A stretch of 13,684 bases of DNA from contig JAJRAX010000295.1 of the NCBI GenBank assembly GCA_028679775.1, positions 1-13,684 on the forward strand. Direction: 5' to 3'. Position numbers and translations under genes: made by a program. The notes under the pieces were generated by a model. The model searched no databases, had not been told where the DNA came from, and saw only the letters and a program-made list of their open reading frames with translations. This DNA is from Methanothrix sp. (GTDB taxonomy: Archaea; Halobacteriota; Methanosarcinia; Methanotrichales; Methanotrichaceae). Below are positions 12,990 through 13,684 of this stretch, in pieces (the stretch's first letter is position 1; each line of letters opens with the position of its first letter).

Positions 12990-13478
12990 CTACCCCTGCT
13001 TAGAATTTCCCAATTCTTTACGAATTCGCCAGATCACAAATAGGGCGCTTTTTACAACATCTCGTACGGCATCATTTAATCTATCCTCAGTTAAGCCGTC
13101 GTAACATATCTCCTTGGAAAACTGAATGCCTTTCGGAATGCCTGTTTTCTCATAGGTTGGATCGTAGGCAAAAGGTGCTGGCAGGAATGTAATGTCTTTT
13201 TGGAGATTATACAAGAACGCATCGCGGTCTTCTTGTCTCATTGCCTCAATAGATTTAACACGATCATCATTGATGGTAACCTCTGATACAATGAGCACCA
13301 TCCTTTTCCACATATCCGGCTGGATGATTGCAAACGGTATCCCTGTTATGTCCTTGCCTGTAAATTGGAAAGAAACGCCTTCTGGCGTTGGTTTCGTCTC
13401 AATACCGTTTGATATCCCCCGTTGGTCCATCCATGCCTTGATCAGATCAATTGCTCCAGGGATATCGTTTACAGACAT
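12990..13478 (-). CDS. DUF2299-like protein, first gene of the AT-rich cassette
   Basis: The 162-residue product resembles archaeal DUF2299 (PF10061) as I remember it. It has an N-terminal helix (IDLIKAWMDQRG), a beta-sheet run (GVSFQFTGKDITGIPFAIIQP, MVLIVSEVTI), a helix ending DRDAFLYNLQKDITF, then KGIQFSKEICYDGLTEDRLND and the closing helix VVKSALFVIWRIRKELG. The IxxxICYDGLTxDR and FVIWRI blocks are the best evidence. The function of DUF2299 is unknown; its fold has been compared with chaperone-like YbjN-type domains. ATG 13478 has GGAG at 13487-13490 (8-base spacing) and is preferred over ATG 13493. A palindrome and a TATA-like box lie just upstream. Confidence 0.65.
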   Translation of the reverse strand: MSVNDIPGAIDLIKAWMDQRGISNGIETKPTPEGVSFQFTGKDITGIPFAIIQPDMWKRMVLIVSEVTINDDRVKSIEAMRQEDRDAFLYNLQKDITFLPAPFAYDPTYEKTGIPKGIQFSKEICYDGLTEDRLNDAVRDVVKSALFVIWRIRKELGNSKQG

Positions 13479-13493
13479 AAGGTGATTCTCCAT

Positions 13494-13510
13494 CTATGTG
13501 TACCACATAG
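13494..13510. promoter_or_regulatory. Perfect 7+3+7 palindrome, candidate operator of the AT-rich cassette
   Basis: CTATGTG (13494-13500), TAC, CACATAG (13504-13510) is a perfect inverted repeat. A TATA-like TCTAAATAGG on the minus strand (13523-13532) places the predicted transcription start near 13502, inside the palindrome. A site there is where archaeal repressors commonly act. It could instead fold as a small hairpin at the 5' end of the message. Confidence 0.5.
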
Positions 13511-13522
13511 CTAAAGGATGAT

Positions 13523-13532
13523 CCTATTTAGA
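13523..13532 (-). promoter_or_regulatory. TATA-like box of the AT-rich cassette
   Basis: TCTAAATAGG on the minus strand is the best TATA-like sequence upstream of the DUF2299-like gene. It implies a leader of about 25 bases containing the GGAG used by ATG 13478. Confidence 0.45.
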
Positions 13533-13684
13533 ACTTATCCTGAATCAAATAGCGTTCGTTTTTCGTCATTTTTATTGAACAAGATCGAAAAACAGTGGAA
13601 TAATGAGAATTATATTATGTATACTATTCAGTTTATTTATATTTTTATTCAAATATTGAATACCTTTGCTACAGACTTTTGACA
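13533..13684. other. AT-rich non-coding end of the window
   Basis: No gene is seen. The stretch is very rich in A and T, with a possible plus-strand TATA-like TTTATATTT near 13635-13645 and a short inverted repeat ATTCAA-ATA-TTGAAT at 13647-13661. In such composition both may be chance. It could hold the promoter of a gene beyond the window. Confidence 0.3.

Noticed and set aside
13647..13661. ATTCAA-ATA-TTGAAT inverted repeat as an operator
   Set aside because: Short and AT-only in a strongly AT-rich stretch with no gene in view; chance is the simpler explanation.

Overview
The window reads as chromosome of a methanogenic euryarchaeon. CofD (coenzyme F420), MptA (the archaeal GTP cyclohydrolase of methanopterin synthesis), ribosomal protein eS1/S3Ae, archaeal SepF and TATA-type promoters all point that way. 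The mix of moderate GC content, GTG/TTG starts and a secreted YIYIYV-type repeat protein is in keeping with Methanothrix (Methanosaeta) or a relative, but the genus is inference.

Layout. 1-2050 (+): the tail of a membrane protein, then a tightly overlapping sepF - ZPR1 zinc-finger - cofD run. 2105-5040 (-): a Cys/His protein of unknown function, rps3ae (eS1) behind a clear TATA box, and a secreted protein with two copies of an aromatic-rich domain, ended by a strong hairpin plus T-run. 5291-7266 (-): a probable operon of a small acidic coiled-coil protein, mptA and an unrecognised 254-residue protein. 7383-8030 (+): kptA with an N-terminal zinc-binding motif. 8039-8656 (-) and 8715-9920 (+): a divergent pair, a cis-prenyltransferase-like protein without the canonical catalytic motif and a DUF92/VTE6-like membrane protein, together suggesting polyprenyl-phosphate metabolism. 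9944-11885 (+): aroE and tyrA (shikimate to tyrosine). 12039-13478 (-): an AT-rich three-gene cassette, probably acquired: DUF2299-like, unknown, HEPN-like.

The most interesting non-coding structure is between aroE and tyrA. A roughly 168-base segment with nested inverted repeats is bounded by a 12-base direct repeat. Removing the segment and one repeat copy would join the aroE stop to the tyrA start with a good ribosome-binding site across the junction. This looks like a non-autonomous (MITE-like) insertion that split a compact aroE-tyrA operon.

The most interesting gene group is the AT-rich cassette at the right end. Its genes are translationally coupled, and a perfect 7+3+7 palindrome sits where a transcription start is predicted, as expected of a self-regulated toxin-antitoxin-like or defence-like unit. 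That function is inference. No tRNA, rRNA, CRISPR array or transposase gene was seen.
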